Source of the DNA: Sphaerisporangium flaviroseum
Lineage (GTDB): Bacteria > Actinomycetota > Actinomycetes > Streptosporangiales > Streptosporangiaceae
Length of the DNA: 64,000 nt
Assembly: GCF_039537005.1 (NCBI RefSeq)
Contig: NZ_BAAAZR010000040.1
Location: 124,001-188,000 of the forward strand
Direction of reading: 5' to 3'
Made by a program: the position numbers and the translations under genes. Below the pieces are notes generated by a model. The model searched no databases. It saw only the letters and a program-made list of their open reading frames with translations, and had not been told where the DNA came from. Shown here piece after piece: positions 35,937 through 44,541 of the stretch (the stretch's first letter is position 1; every line of letters starts with the position of its first letter).

Positions 35937-36067
35937 GCGTTGGGCTCCTTCTTGCGCAGGCAGGCGATCATCATGTGCTGCCCCCGATGAACACAGAGGC
36001 CGTAATGGCCGAGGTCAGATAATTCTGACCGAACTTCTGTCCTGATGTGCTCCGTACCTGGTGGCAT
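35933..36067 (-). CDS. Possible 44-residue peptide upstream of zinc-finger-like gene
   Basis: A short frame beginning MPPGTEHIRTEVRSELSDLG and ending in KKEPNA, whose stop overlaps the next start (GTGA). Composition is protein-like, with basic and acidic residues and two Cys. There is no strong ribosome site. It contains the palindrome at 36013-36030, so this could instead be a regulatory region. Confidence 0.35.
   Translation of the reverse strand: MPPGTEHIRTEVRSELSDLGHYGLCVHRGQHMMIACLRKKEPNA
36013..36030. promoter_or_regulatory. Perfect 18-bp inverted repeat
   Basis: GGTCAGA and TCTGACC flank TAAT. It lies about 98 nt before the DUF1707 gene on the forward strand and about 77 nt before the zinc-finger-like gene on the reverse strand, so it could act on either. 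Confidence 0.4.
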
Positions 36068-36127
36068 TCCGGCGGGTCGTGGCGAATCGGGTACGTCGGT
36101 GTCCTCCTCGCGGGTTACTGTCGAGGC

Positions 36128-36823
36128 GTGGAAGCCGAGCGCCGCGCGCGTTACGACCGTTGGAACAGCCGTTGGAACCAGCAAGGGGCACCGGCCCTGC
36201 GGCAGTTCCTCTCCGGCATGCTGAACGGCGTGTCGACCACCAGGCAGGGCCCGGCCCCCCACGAGCTGAGGGCTTCCGACGCCGATCGTGAGCGTGTGGT
36301 CGACGTCCTGCGCGACGCCGTGGCCGACGGCAGGCTCACCCACCAGGAGCACGAGGAGCGGGTGGAGAGCGCCTACACCGCCCGCACCCTCGGCGAGCTG
36401 GCCGCCGTCACCGCCGACCTGCTGCCCGAGGACCTCCAGCCGCTGCGCGCCGACGGACGGCCCGTTATGGCGCTGTTCCGTTCCGAGCAGCGCGGGGGCC
36501 GCTGGGTGGTTCCCTCGCACTACTCGGTCACGGCCGTCGGCACCGGCGTCTCGCTCGACCTGCGTGAGGCGCTGCTCCAGAGCAGCCACATCACGGTGCA
36601 GGCCACCGTGGTGGGAGCGACGCTCACACTGATCGTCCCGGATGGCGTCCGCGTGATCATCCCCGCGTCGTCGATGCTCGGCGGGAAGAAGAACCAGGTC
36701 CCCGCGTCGGTGCCTCCCGACGCGCCGGTGATCGAGGTCACCGGCACGATCATGATGGGCAACGTCGTCACCAAGTACCCCAAGCCGCCCAAGCGGGGCT
36801 GGTCCAGGCGCCGCAGGCCGTAG
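36128..36823 (+). CDS. DUF1707 and LiaF-like domain protein
   Basis: A 231-residue protein. The DUF1707 segment reads LRASDADRERVVDVLRDAVA and GRLTHQEHEERV near 48-80. A beta-rich LiaF-like region follows (SHITVQATVVGATLTLIVPDGVRVIIPA) and the tail is basic. Family members are often tied to envelope stress sensing, though the function is not proven. The start GTG has TACTGT 6 nt upstream and no usable ribosome site, suggesting a leaderless transcript; an ATG at 36220 is a less likely alternative. Confidence 0.8.
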   Translation: MEAERRARYDRWNSRWNQQGAPALRQFLSGMLNGVSTTRQGPAPHELRASDADRERVVDVLRDAVADGRLTHQEHEERVESAYTARTLGELAAVTADLLPEDLQPLRADGRPVMALFRSEQRGGRWVVPSHYSVTAVGTGVSLDLREALLQSSHITVQATVVGATLTLIVPDGVRVIIPASSMLGGKKNQVPASVPPDAPVIEVTGTIMMGNVVTKYPKPPKRGWSRRRRP

Positions 36824-36838
36824 CCGGGGCGCCGCCCG

Positions 36839-37873
36839 TCAGGTGGCGGTGTCGAAGTTGATCGCGCTGTAGGCCCGCAGCTTCCAGAGCTGGTGCTCGC
36901 TCTCGACCTTGCGCACGGTGCCGGACCGGCCGCGCATGACCAGTGAGTGGGTGACCGCGGCCCCGCTGCGATAGCGGACTCCGGCCATGAGCTCCCCGTC
37001 GGTGATCCCCGAGGCGGCGAAGAACACGTCGTCGGAGGTCACCAGGTCGTCGGTGGTCAGCACGCGGTCGAGGTCGTGCCCGGCGTCCAGGGCGCGGCGG
37101 CGCTCATCGTCGTCACGTGGCCACAGCTTGCCCTGGATCACGCCGCCCAGGCACTTCAGCGCGCAGGCCGCGATGATGCCCTCCGGCGTGCCGCCGATGC
37201 CGAGCATCAGGTCGATGCCGGTGTCCGGGCGAGCCGCCATGATCGCGCCGGCCACGTCGCCGTCGGTGATGAACTTGATGCGCGCCCCGGTCTCGCGGAT
37301 CTCCTTGACGAGCCGCTCGTGGCGGGGCCGGTCGAGGATGACCACCATGACGTCGGACGGCGAGGCGCCCTTGGCCCGGGCCACGGCGTCGATGTTGGCG
37401 GCCACGGGAGCGTTGATGTCCACCGCGTCCGCCGCCTCGGGCCCGGTCGCGAGCTTGTCCATGTAGAAGACCGCCGACGGGTCGTACATGGACCCGCGCG
37501 GGCTGACGGCGATCACGGAGATGGCGTTGGGCATGCCGAGCGCGGTCAGCCGGGTGCCGTCGATCGGGTCCACGGCCACGTCGCACTCGGCTCCGCTGCC
37601 GTCACCCACGCGCTCGCCGTTGTACAGCATGGGCGCGTTGTCCTTCTCGCCCTCGCCGATCACCACGACACCGTCCATGGAGACCGTATTGATCAGCTGG
37701 CGCATGGCGTTGACCGCGGCGCCGTCGGCGCCGTTCTTGTCGCCTCTGCCCACCCAGCGGGCCGCGGCCATCGAGGCGGCCTCGGTGACGCGGACCAGTT
37801 CGAGAGCGAGGTTGCGATCGGGCGCGCGCTCCTCTGTGGCCAATGCGGGCGGTACGGACGTCTGCTCCGACAT
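36839..37873 (-). CDS. glpX: Fructose-1,6-bisphosphatase, class II
   Basis: A 344-residue GlpX-type phosphatase of gluconeogenesis. Motifs are the metal-binding GEGEKDNAPMLYNGERVG near 75-92 and VAVDPIDGTRLTALG near 102-115, plus SVIAVSPRG and GIGGTPEGIIAACALK. Length is normal. It is convergent with the DUF1707 gene (15-nt gap). In mycobacteria glpX lies beside fumarase; here the fumarases are about 20 kb away. Confidence 0.95.
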   Translation of the reverse strand: MSEQTSVPPALATEERAPDRNLALELVRVTEAASMAAARWVGRGDKNGADGAAVNAMRQLINTVSMDGVVVIGEGEKDNAPMLYNGERVGDGSGAECDVAVDPIDGTRLTALGMPNAISVIAVSPRGSMYDPSAVFYMDKLATGPEAADAVDINAPVAANIDAVARAKGASPSDVMVVILDRPRHERLVKEIRETGARIKFITDGDVAGAIMAARPDTGIDLMLGIGGTPEGIIAACALKCLGGVIQGKLWPRDDDERRRALDAGHDLDRVLTTDDLVTSDDVFFAASGITDGELMAGVRYRSGAAVTHSLVMRGRSGTVRKVESEHQLWKLRAYSAINFDTAT

Positions 37874-38016
37874 GGTGACAAGCCCTTCTAATTGGTGCGA
37901 ACGGCGATCGGACGCCCTGTACTGGACCTACCTGCTTCCCCGCTTTCTAATCCAGCCGACTGCAACGATCGTAGTTGTCTCACTCCAGCGGGCGATGGGG
38001 GGATACTGTCGCCTCC

Positions 38017-38613
38017 ATGAGCAGTGACACGGAACGACCGGTGACTGTGCGCACCTCGGAGCGCGGCGCCGCCACGCGTGGCGCACTCCTGGACGCCGCC
38101 AGGGAGATATTCGTCACACGCGGCTTCGCCGAGGCCGGGGTCACCGACGTCGTCTCCCGTGCGGGCGCCAGTGTCGGCAGTCTCTACCACCACTTCTCCG
38201 GCAAGGCCGATCTTTACCTCACCCTCTTCGACGAGTTCCAGGCCCGCCAGACCCAACGGACCAAACAGGCCGTCCAGGCGGCTCGCGCCGACGGCGAGTC
38301 CGATCCGATGCGGCTGTTCATCGCCGGCGCCCGCGCCTATCTCGAAGGCTGCTTCGACGAGCGCGAGCTCGCCGCTCTGTTCCTGCGCGGAGACGGGCCT
38401 CCCGGCTTCGAGGTGATCATGAGAGACCGCATGCGCCAGTGGGCCCGGCGCAACGCCGCCCTCTTCGAGGACGACCGAGGCGCCCTGGTCGCGGTCGTGA
38501 CGGGCGCGCTGGCCGCCGCGGTGTCCGAGGTCGCGCTGTCGGAGGACGTGGCGGCCTCCAGGAGGCTCGCCGAGGACGTCCTGTTGATCATCTCGCAGAT
38601 CCGCCGCCCGTAG
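38017..38613 (+). CDS. TetR-family transcriptional regulator
   Basis: A 198-residue regulator. The N-terminal helix-turn-helix is clear: GALLDAAREIFVTRGF, then VTDVVSRAGASVGSLYHHFSG. The ligand domain has no recognisable signature. I chose ATG 38017 because TACTGT lies 7 nt upstream, fitting a leaderless transcript; an upstream frame would add 14 unlikely residues. It is divergent from glpX with a 143-nt gap. The 3' end is duplicated downstream. Confidence 0.9.
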   Translation: MSSDTERPVTVRTSERGAATRGALLDAAREIFVTRGFAEAGVTDVVSRAGASVGSLYHHFSGKADLYLTLFDEFQARQTQRTKQAVQAARADGESDPMRLFIAGARAYLEGCFDERELAALFLRGDGPPGFEVIMRDRMRQWARRNAALFEDDRGALVAVVTGALAAAVSEVALSEDVAASRRLAEDVLLIISQIRRP

Positions 38614-38730
38614 GCCCGGCTCCCCGGTGGGTTGCGCGTCCCGGAACGCTCTTTGATCAACGCGCGGGTCCGCCGCCCGTAGATCGCCGGCCCCGGGTCC
38701 CCCGGTGGGGTGCGCGTCCCCGACCGCCCT
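38584..38730. repeat. 69-nt imperfect tandem duplication spanning the tetR stop
   Basis: TTGATCA at 38584 and 38653 begin two units that both contain TCCGCCGCCCGTAG (the tetR stop in the first) and continue to a CCCCGGTGGG-TGCGCGTCCC motif. Confidence 0.8.
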
Positions 38731-38754
38731 CACCGGCCGGTATTGTCGCTGGCT

Positions 38755-39315
38755 GTGCGTCGATTCACCGAAGGATTCCGCGGATACGTGTTCGCCGTGC
38801 TCTTCTGCCTGGCGCTCGTCGGGATCTTCCTGCTGATCACGCCGCAGAGCCGCGAGGAGCACATCCCCAGGGTCGACTACTCGATGACCCTCGCCGACCT
38901 CCGCCGCACCGCGTCGTACGAGGTCGTGGCGCCCGAGCCGGTCCCGGCCAACTGGGTGCCGAACAGCTCCAACGTCGACAGGAACGCCTACGTCACCTGG
39001 CGGCTCGGATTCGCCACGGCCAAGCGCTCCCACGCCATGCTGGCCCAGAGCGACGAGCCGGGCGCCCAGTTCGCCAACCGCCTGGCCAACACCGACAAGG
39101 TGTCAGGAAGCCGGCAGATCAACGGGGAGACCTGGCAGGAGCGCTTCCGTCCCGACAAGAAGCAACGCTCGCTGGTCCGCCTCCAGCCAGGCGCGACCGT
39201 CGTGGTCACCGGCCTGGCCGACTGGGACGAGCTGGCCCAGCTCGCCGGCTCGCTGAAGCCCCAGCCCAAGACCACCTCGACGCCCACACCCAACGGCACG
39301 GCCACACCGCGCTAG
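38755..39315 (+). CDS. DUF4245 membrane-anchored protein
   Basis: A 186-residue protein with an N-terminal helix (YVFAVLFCLALVGIFLLITP) and an extracytoplasmic domain with SMTLADLRRTASYEVVAPEP and WVPNSS, as in actinobacterial DUF4245 proteins (Rv1100-like, from memory). It ends in a Thr/Pro tail. The start GTG has TATTGT 8 nt upstream and no ribosome site. Function is unknown; position between glpX and xseB is conserved in related genomes. Confidence 0.85.
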   Translation: MRRFTEGFRGYVFAVLFCLALVGIFLLITPQSREEHIPRVDYSMTLADLRRTASYEVVAPEPVPANWVPNSSNVDRNAYVTWRLGFATAKRSHAMLAQSDEPGAQFANRLANTDKVSGSRQINGETWQERFRPDKKQRSLVRLQPGATVVVTGLADWDELAQLAGSLKPQPKTTSTPTPNGTATPR

Positions 39316-39396
39316 CTCGGCCGCCCGGTACCCACGCTAGGCCGGCCGCACGGCCGCGCCGCGCTAGCTCGGCCGCCCGGTCACCCCGGCGCTAGA
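39309..39396. repeat. 52-nt direct repeat around DUF4245 and xseB stops
   Basis: GCGCTAGCTCGGCCGCCCGG is found at 39309 and again at 39361, with further CGCTAG copies at 39336 and 39391. The first copy includes the DUF4245 TAG stop; the last overlaps the convergent xseB stop. Confidence 0.75.
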
Positions 39397-39631
39397 AGGG
39401 GGCGTTCTCCGTCTTGGCGTCGGGTTCCTCGCGTCGGGCCATGGCGGCGGCGAGCCGCACCCGGGCCCCCTGCAGCCACTCCTCGCAGAGCGCGGCGAGC
39501 CTCTCACCACGCTCCCAGAGCTCGATCGACTGCTCCAGAGTGAGGCCACCCGCCTCCAGGCGCCTGACCACCTCGGTCAGCTGCTCACGGGCCTGCTCGT
39601 ACGACGGCGTCTCAGCTTTCTCCTCAGCCAC
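39392..39631 (-). CDS. xseB: Exodeoxyribonuclease VII small subunit
   Basis: A 79-residue subunit with the family pattern YEQAREQLTEVVRRLEAGGL and LEQSIELWERGERLA. It partners XseA in processing single-stranded DNA. GTG at 39631 is chosen because TAGGGT lies 7 nt upstream and the residues before it are not conserved-looking. It follows xseA by 37 nt. Confidence 0.93.
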   Translation of the reverse strand: MAEEKAETPSYEQAREQLTEVVRRLEAGGLTLEQSIELWERGERLAALCEEWLQGARVRLAAAMARREEPDAKTENAPF

Positions 39632-39668
39632 GGAACCCACCCTACGGGCACCCACCACGTCCCCCGTC

Positions 39669-40880
39669 TCAGATGGACGGCTTGGTCACGGTGACGCCGA
39701 TGCGGTCGTCGGGGAACCGCACGCTCAGCTCCTCGCCCTCGCTGACGCTCGACGCGCGGCGTACGACCTCGCCGGAGGGGAACTGCACGATGGCATAGCC
39801 GCGTTCGAGGGTGGCGGCGGGGGACAGCGTGACCAGACGGGCGCGCACGTGCTCCATGGAGTCCTCCGCGCGATCGAGGGATGAGATCAGGCAGCGGCGT
39901 GCCCGGTCGCGAAGCCCGTCGACCTGCTCCGCGCGGCGCTCGATCTCACGGACCGGGTCGGCCAGCGAGGGGCGGGAGCGCACCGCCGTCACCCACGACA
40001 TCTCGCGCTCGAGCCAGCCGACCACCACGCGCCGCCCCCGGTCGCGCAGCTGCCCGATCAGGGCGAGTTGCTCGCCCACATCGGGGACGACCTTCTTGGC
40101 GGCGTCGGTCGGCGTCGAGGCGCGCACGTCGGCGACCAGATCGATCAGGGGATTGTCCTGCTCGTGGCCGATGGCGCTGACCACCGGCGTGCGGCAGGCC
40201 GAGACGGCGCGTACCAGCGACTCGTCGGAGAACGGCAGCAGGTCTTCGAGCGAGCCGCCACCCCGGGTGATGATGATCACATCGATCTCGCGGTCGGTGT
40301 CGAACTTGTGGAGGGCCTCGGTCACCTCTCCCACCGCGTACGGCCCCTGGACGGCCACGGTCTCCACCTTGAAGCGGACGGCGGGCCAGCGGCGGCGGGC
40401 GTTCTCCAGGACGTCTCGCTCGGCGGCCGAGTCACGGCCGCAGATCAGCCCGATGGCACCCGGCAGGAACGGCAGCCGGCGCTTGCGGTCGGCGTTGGAC
40501 AGGCCTTCGGAGACGATGATCTGCCGGAGCCGCTCCAGCCTGGCCAGCAGCTCGCCGATGCCCACCGGCCGGATCTCCAGCGCGGTGAACGCGAACGAGC
40601 CCCTGTTCACCCAGAAGTCGGGCTTGACCAGCACGACCACCCGCGCGCCGTCCGCCGGCCTCGGGACGGTCGCCTCGTACACGTTGCGCGGGCAGGTGAC
40701 CCTGGCCGACACGTTGGCCACGGGATCGCGCAGGGTGAGGAACACCGTGCCGCCGCGAGAGGACAGCTCGGTGATCTGCCCCTCGGCCCAGACGGTGCCC
40801 AGCTTGCCGATCCACTGTGCCACCATCTGCAACACCGAGCGGATGGGCAGTGGCTGCTCCGGTGAGGTCTTGGCCGTCAT
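39669..40880 (-). CDS. xseA: Exodeoxyribonuclease VII large subunit
   Basis: A 403-residue nuclease subunit. It has the N-terminal OB domain (WAEGQITELSSRGGTVFLTLRD), then the catalytic core with AIGLICGRDSAAERDVLENA, IIITRGGGSLEDLLPFSDE and SAIGHEQDNPLIDLVAD. It degrades single-stranded DNA to oligonucleotides together with XseB. The ATG has TAGGCT 6 nt upstream, another leaderless-type start. Confidence 0.95.
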   Translation of the reverse strand: MTAKTSPEQPLPIRSVLQMVAQWIGKLGTVWAEGQITELSSRGGTVFLTLRDPVANVSARVTCPRNVYEATVPRPADGARVVVLVKPDFWVNRGSFAFTALEIRPVGIGELLARLERLRQIIVSEGLSNADRKRRLPFLPGAIGLICGRDSAAERDVLENARRRWPAVRFKVETVAVQGPYAVGEVTEALHKFDTDREIDVIIITRGGGSLEDLLPFSDESLVRAVSACRTPVVSAIGHEQDNPLIDLVADVRASTPTDAAKKVVPDVGEQLALIGQLRDRGRRVVVGWLEREMSWVTAVRSRPSLADPVREIERRAEQVDGLRDRARRCLISSLDRAEDSMEHVRARLVTLSPAATLERGYAIVQFPSGEVVRRASSVSEGEELSVRFPDDRIGVTVTKPSI

Positions 40881-40906
40881 GCGGGCAGCCTACAAACCAT
40901 CGGCGA

Positions 40907-41938
40907 CTATTCCCCCGCTTCAAGCTTGGCGAGGCGCTTGGCGTACATCTGGACGATGTCGTCCCTGCCCGAGGTCTTGCGCTCGTATTCGATGAGCGTG
41001 CGGATCTCGTCGGCGGACTTGCCGCGCAGCCGGGCGCGCAGAGAGGCCATGGTGAGGTCGGAGTAGCCCGGCATGGGCTCGGCCAGGGTCGAGGTCGTCC
41101 CTGCGGCCGAGGAGGCGACACCGGCGGACGGCGCGGACGCGGCCACCTCGGGAGCGGTCTGGACCGCGTCGGCCAGCTTGCCCGCCTCGGCCCGGGGCTT
41201 CCTCGTCCGCGTCTTGGTCTCGGCCTTGGCTTCAGCCTTGGGCTTGGCCTTGGTCTCGGCCTTGGTCTCAGCCTTGGGCTCAGCCTCGGCCTTGGCTTCA
41301 GCCTTGGCCTTGGTCTCAGCCTTGGTCTCGGCCTTGATCTTGGGCTTCGCCTTGGACTCGGGCTTCGCCGGAGTGGACTTGGGCTTCCTCGCCTTGGTCG
41401 CCGGCTTCGCCGTCCCGGCCACGGGCTCGGTCACCGTGGCGGGCTCTGTGACGGTGGCGGGCTGCTCTGTGACGGTGGCGGCCTCGGCACGCCCCTGCTC
41501 ACCCGCGGCCGGGGAGGCCGTCCCCGCGCCGGGCGCCGGCCTCATCGTGGGCGCGGGTGCGGGGGGCGGGGCGGCCACGGTGGACTCGGTCTTCGGCGCG
41601 GACCCGTTGAGGCTGTCACCCGGAGCGCTCGGGCGCGGCGCGAAGATGACGGGCTCACGCTTCGCCGGCTTCTCATCTCGATCTTCGGCCGCCACGGGGG
41701 CCGCCGCCGTTCGACCGGCCGGCTGCGTGTCGGACGCCGCCCTTTCGTCCTCGTTCAGCAGCCGCTTGATGCCGGTGCGGATGCGGTCGCTCAGCATCAG
41801 AGCCTGCCCGACTCCGGTGAGCGCGGTCTGCAGCACGTTGAGGGGCAGGTCCTTGGCCTTTTCCTTCAACTCGCTCGGGTTGGAGACGGTCTGTCGGACG
41901 TTGTTGGCTATGGTGCGGACGATGTCGGTCACTGACAT
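40907..41938 (-). CDS. Lipid-droplet-associated-like protein with Ala/Lys/Glu repeat
   Basis: A 343-residue protein. The N-terminal 70 residues (VTDIVRTIANNVRQTVSNPSEL, then a hydrophobic helix LNVLQTALTGVGQALML) resemble proteins encoded between xseA and ispH in many actinobacteria and annotated as lipid-droplet associated. The middle is low complexity with a KAETKAETKAKAEAKAEA-type repeat. The C-terminal 55 residues form a predicted helical hairpin (DLTMASLRARLRGKSADEI, TLIEYERKTSGRDDIVQMY). The repeat resembles heparin-binding-haemagglutinin-like Lys/Ala tails; function is inferred from position. Confidence 0.75.
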   Translation of the reverse strand: MSVTDIVRTIANNVRQTVSNPSELKEKAKDLPLNVLQTALTGVGQALMLSDRIRTGIKRLLNEDERAASDTQPAGRTAAAPVAAEDRDEKPAKREPVIFAPRPSAPGDSLNGSAPKTESTVAAPPPAPAPTMRPAPGAGTASPAAGEQGRAEAATVTEQPATVTEPATVTEPVAGTAKPATKARKPKSTPAKPESKAKPKIKAETKAETKAKAEAKAEAEPKAETKAETKAKPKAEAKAETKTRTRKPRAEAGKLADAVQTAPEVAASAPSAGVASSAAGTTSTLAEPMPGYSDLTMASLRARLRGKSADEIRTLIEYERKTSGRDDIVQMYAKRLAKLEAGE

Positions 41939-42124
41939 GCCGGCTCCCTAGAGGTTCTGATATTGGACGACCAGTCTGACCAGACTGTGCCGCATGAGGT
42001 CAAGGGGCGGACGGACAGGGCCGTCGCACACTCCCTCAAGCATAGGAAAGCAGATAAACGGTGCGTGACGATGGATCGCAAGCATCAAGGCGGGAAGGAA
42101 TCCCCGAGCACATAGCATTGAGGC

Positions 42125-43096
42125 ATGACTTCGGAGACCTCTGCGACCCGTCGTGTCCTGGTGGCCAAGCCGCGCGGTTACTGCGCGGGCGTCGACCGCG
42201 CAGTTCAGGCGGTCGAGAAGGCTCTCGAGCGATACGGCGCCCCCATCTACGTCCGCAAGCAGATCGTCCACAACACCCACGTGGTCAAGACCCTCGAGGA
42301 GCGCGGCGCGATCTTCGTCGAGGAGACCGACGAGGTGCCCGAGGGTGCCATCGTCGTGTTCTCCGCGCACGGTGTCGCCCCGGCCGTCCACGACGAGGCG
42401 GCCCGGCGGTCCCTGAAGACCATCGACGCCACCTGCCCGCTGGTCACCAAGGTCCACAACGAGGCCAAGCGGTTCGCCGCCGGCGACTACGACATCCTGC
42501 TCATCGGCCACGAAGGCCATGAGGAGGTCGAGGGTACGGCGGGCGAGGCCCCCGACAGCATCCAGCTCGTCGACGGCCTCGACGGGGTCGACCGCGTCCA
42601 GGTGCGCGACCCCGAGCGGCTCGTCTGGCTCTCCCAGACCACGCTGTCGGTCGACGAGACCAACGAGACGGTCACGCGGCTCAGGGAGCGTTTCCCCAAC
42701 CTCATCGACCCGCCGAGCGACGACATCTGCTACGCCACGCAGAACCGCCAGATCGCGGTGAAGGAGATCGCCCGCGAGTCGCAGCTCGTCATCGTCGTCG
42801 GCTCGACCAACTCCTCCAACTCCAAGCGCCTCGTCGAGGTCGCCAGGGACGCCGGGGCCGACGCCTCCTACCTCGTCGACAACGCCTCGTTCATCGAGGA
42901 CGCGTGGCTGGACGGCGTCACCACCGTGGGCGTGACCAGCGGCGCTTCGGTGCCCGAGGAGCTCGTGGAGCAGGTGCTGGCCCGTCTCGCCGGACACGGC
43001 TTCGACGATGTCCAGGAGGTCGAGTCGGTGGCCGAGAGCGTGCGCTTCGCCCTGCCCCACGAACTCCGCCGCGACCTACGCGCCGCCGCCCACTGA
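42125..43096 (+). CDS. ispH: 4-hydroxy-3-methylbut-2-enyl diphosphate reductase
   Basis: A 323-residue iron-sulfur enzyme for the last step of the MEP isoprenoid pathway. Three conserved Cys at about 20 (PRGYCAGVDRAV), 104 (DATCPLVTKVH) and 202 (DDICYATQNRQ) bind the cluster; VGSTNSSNSKRL and TSGASVPE are further signatures. The ATG has TAGCAT 6 nt upstream and no ribosome site. It is divergent from the lipid-droplet-like gene. Confidence 0.96.
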   Translation: MTSETSATRRVLVAKPRGYCAGVDRAVQAVEKALERYGAPIYVRKQIVHNTHVVKTLEERGAIFVEETDEVPEGAIVVFSAHGVAPAVHDEAARRSLKTIDATCPLVTKVHNEAKRFAAGDYDILLIGHEGHEEVEGTAGEAPDSIQLVDGLDGVDRVQVRDPERLVWLSQTTLSVDETNETVTRLRERFPNLIDPPSDDICYATQNRQIAVKEIARESQLVIVVGSTNSSNSKRLVEVARDAGADASYLVDNASFIEDAWLDGVTTVGVTSGASVPEELVEQVLARLAGHGFDDVQEVESVAESVRFALPHELRRDLRAAAH

Positions 43097-43200
43097 GCCG
43101 TCACCCGCTTCGCGTGGCGCCACGCCAGCCGTCACTCCGCTTCGCGTGGCGTTCGCTGAGCCGTCACTTCGCTTAGTGCGGCGATGTCGTCACTCCGCGT
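43095..43200. repeat. 31-32-nt tandem repeat from the ispH stop
   Basis: Units start at 43095, 43126 and 43158 with (G/C)AGCCGTCAC and contain CCGCTTCGCGTGGCG or a variant; a partial fourth begins at about 43188. The first overlaps the ispH TGA and the last overlaps the convergent kinase gene end. Confidence 0.8.
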
Positions 43201-43717
43201 CGCCGGCCGTACCGGTGTCGATGATCGCGTCGGCCCGGTCCCGCACACGGTCGGCGGCGAAGTACGCCTGCTCCTGGCGGGCCCATCGTTCCCAGTGGGG
43301 GCGGTAGGTCTCGCCGTCGCGGCTCAGCGCCCTCGCCCGGCGCACGCTGACGGGGGCCTCCATCCAGACCAGGAACGATGTGTACGGCCGCGCGGCCACC
43401 GCGCCGGTTCCCACACCCTCGACGACCACGACCTTCGACGGCGGCACCTCGCGCCACTCGGCGTACGCCCCCAGCGTCCAGTCGTAGCGTCGCCAGCGGG
43501 CGGCCTCCCCGCCGGCGAGCGGGCGCAGGATCCACTCCACGAGCCGGTCGACGCCGTCGCGCAGGCCGTCCCAGCCGGGATACAGATCGTCCATGTGGAT
43601 CAGGGCCGCGTCCAGCTCGCCGGCCAGGGCCCTGCCCATCGTCGTCTTGCCGGACCCCGAGGGCCCGTCCACGGCGATCACCCGGGTGGCTCCGGCCACG
43701 CGGGTCGCCGGGTTCAT
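43190..43717 (-). CDS. Uridine kinase-like P-loop kinase
   Basis: A 175-residue P-loop NTPase with Walker A AVDGPSGSGKTTMG and HMDDLYPGWDG, as in uridine kinase-like proteins. VVVVEGVGTGAVAARPY forms the second core strand. The start ATG overlaps the KDPG aldolase stop (ATGA), so the pair is co-translated. It could phosphorylate a nucleoside or a sugar acid; being paired with an aldolase, a gluconate-type kinase is possible but the sequence does not settle it. Confidence 0.8.
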   Translation of the reverse strand: MNPATRVAGATRVIAVDGPSGSGKTTMGRALAGELDAALIHMDDLYPGWDGLRDGVDRLVEWILRPLAGGEAARWRRYDWTLGAYAEWREVPPSKVVVVEGVGTGAVAARPYTSFLVWMEAPVSVRRARALSRDGETYRPHWERWARQEQAYFAADRVRDRADAIIDTGTAGDAE

Positions 43718-44361
43718 GGCAGCACTTCGCCGTGCGGGAGGGCTCGCCGGAACCGTCGTGCCCGCTCGCGCAGCGCCACCGGGTCGCCGCCGTCGGCCGC
43801 GTCGCCGATGAGCGGCGAGCCGACGCCCACGGCGACCGCCCCCGCGTCGAGGTAGGCGCCCGCCTGGTCCACCCGCACGCCTCCCACCGGGATCAGCGGG
43901 ACGCGGGGGAAGGGCTCGCGCAGCCCGGCGATGTAGGAGGGGCCGTGCACCGAGGCAGGGAAGATCTTGACGGCCGTGGCGCCCGCCACCGACGCCGTCC
44001 ACACCTCGGTCGGGGTCAGGGCCCCGACCAGGGTCGGCATCCCCAGCTCGATGCCCCTCGTCGCGCCCTCGCACATGGCGGGGGTGACCAGGAACTCCGC
44101 GCCGGCGTCCCGGGCACCGTCGGCCTCGGCACGCGTCAGGACCGTGCCCGCCCCGAGAGTCACCTGGTCACCGAGCTCGGTGCGGATCCTGCCGATGACC
44201 TTCAGGGCGTCCGCGCCGGTGAGCGAGACCTCCATGACGTCGATGCCCTCCTCGGCGAGGACGCAGGCGGCGCGGAACGACGACTCGGGGTCGACTCCCC
44301 GGATGATCGCCAACAGGTGCTTCTTCCACAGCAGGCTCAGCAACTCCATGTACGGCTCCAC
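43714..44361 (-). CDS. eda: KDPG/KHG aldolase
   Basis: A 215-residue class I aldolase. It has the catalytic Glu in VMEVSLTGADAL, the strand LGAGTVLT, and the Schiff-base Lys in GATAVKIFPAS. It cleaves 2-keto-3-deoxy-6-phosphogluconate to pyruvate and glyceraldehyde 3-phosphate, or a related substrate. GTG at 44361 or ATG at 44349 could be the start. The gap 44362-44541 contains GGACGGCT-type short repeats but no gene. Confidence 0.88.
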   Translation of the reverse strand: MEPYMELLSLLWKKHLLAIIRGVDPESSFRAACVLAEEGIDVMEVSLTGADALKVIGRIRTELGDQVTLGAGTVLTRAEADGARDAGAEFLVTPAMCEGATRGIELGMPTLVGALTPTEVWTASVAGATAVKIFPASVHGPSYIAGLREPFPRVPLIPVGGVRVDQAGAYLDAGAVAVGVGSPLIGDAADGGDPVALRERARRFRRALPHGEVLP

Positions 44362-44541
44362 GCTCTGTTCTCGCAGCAGGTTGGGACAGGGGTCTCACGC
44401 GGTTCACAGCGACTCGGCGGGCTTCACGGCGGCACGGCACAGGGGCGGGACGGCTGGGTGCGGGACGGCTCGCGGGCGCGACGGCTCGGGGGCGACGGCC
44501 GTCACGGCAGGGCGGTGAGCGATCTGCGGGGAAGGCGTCGG

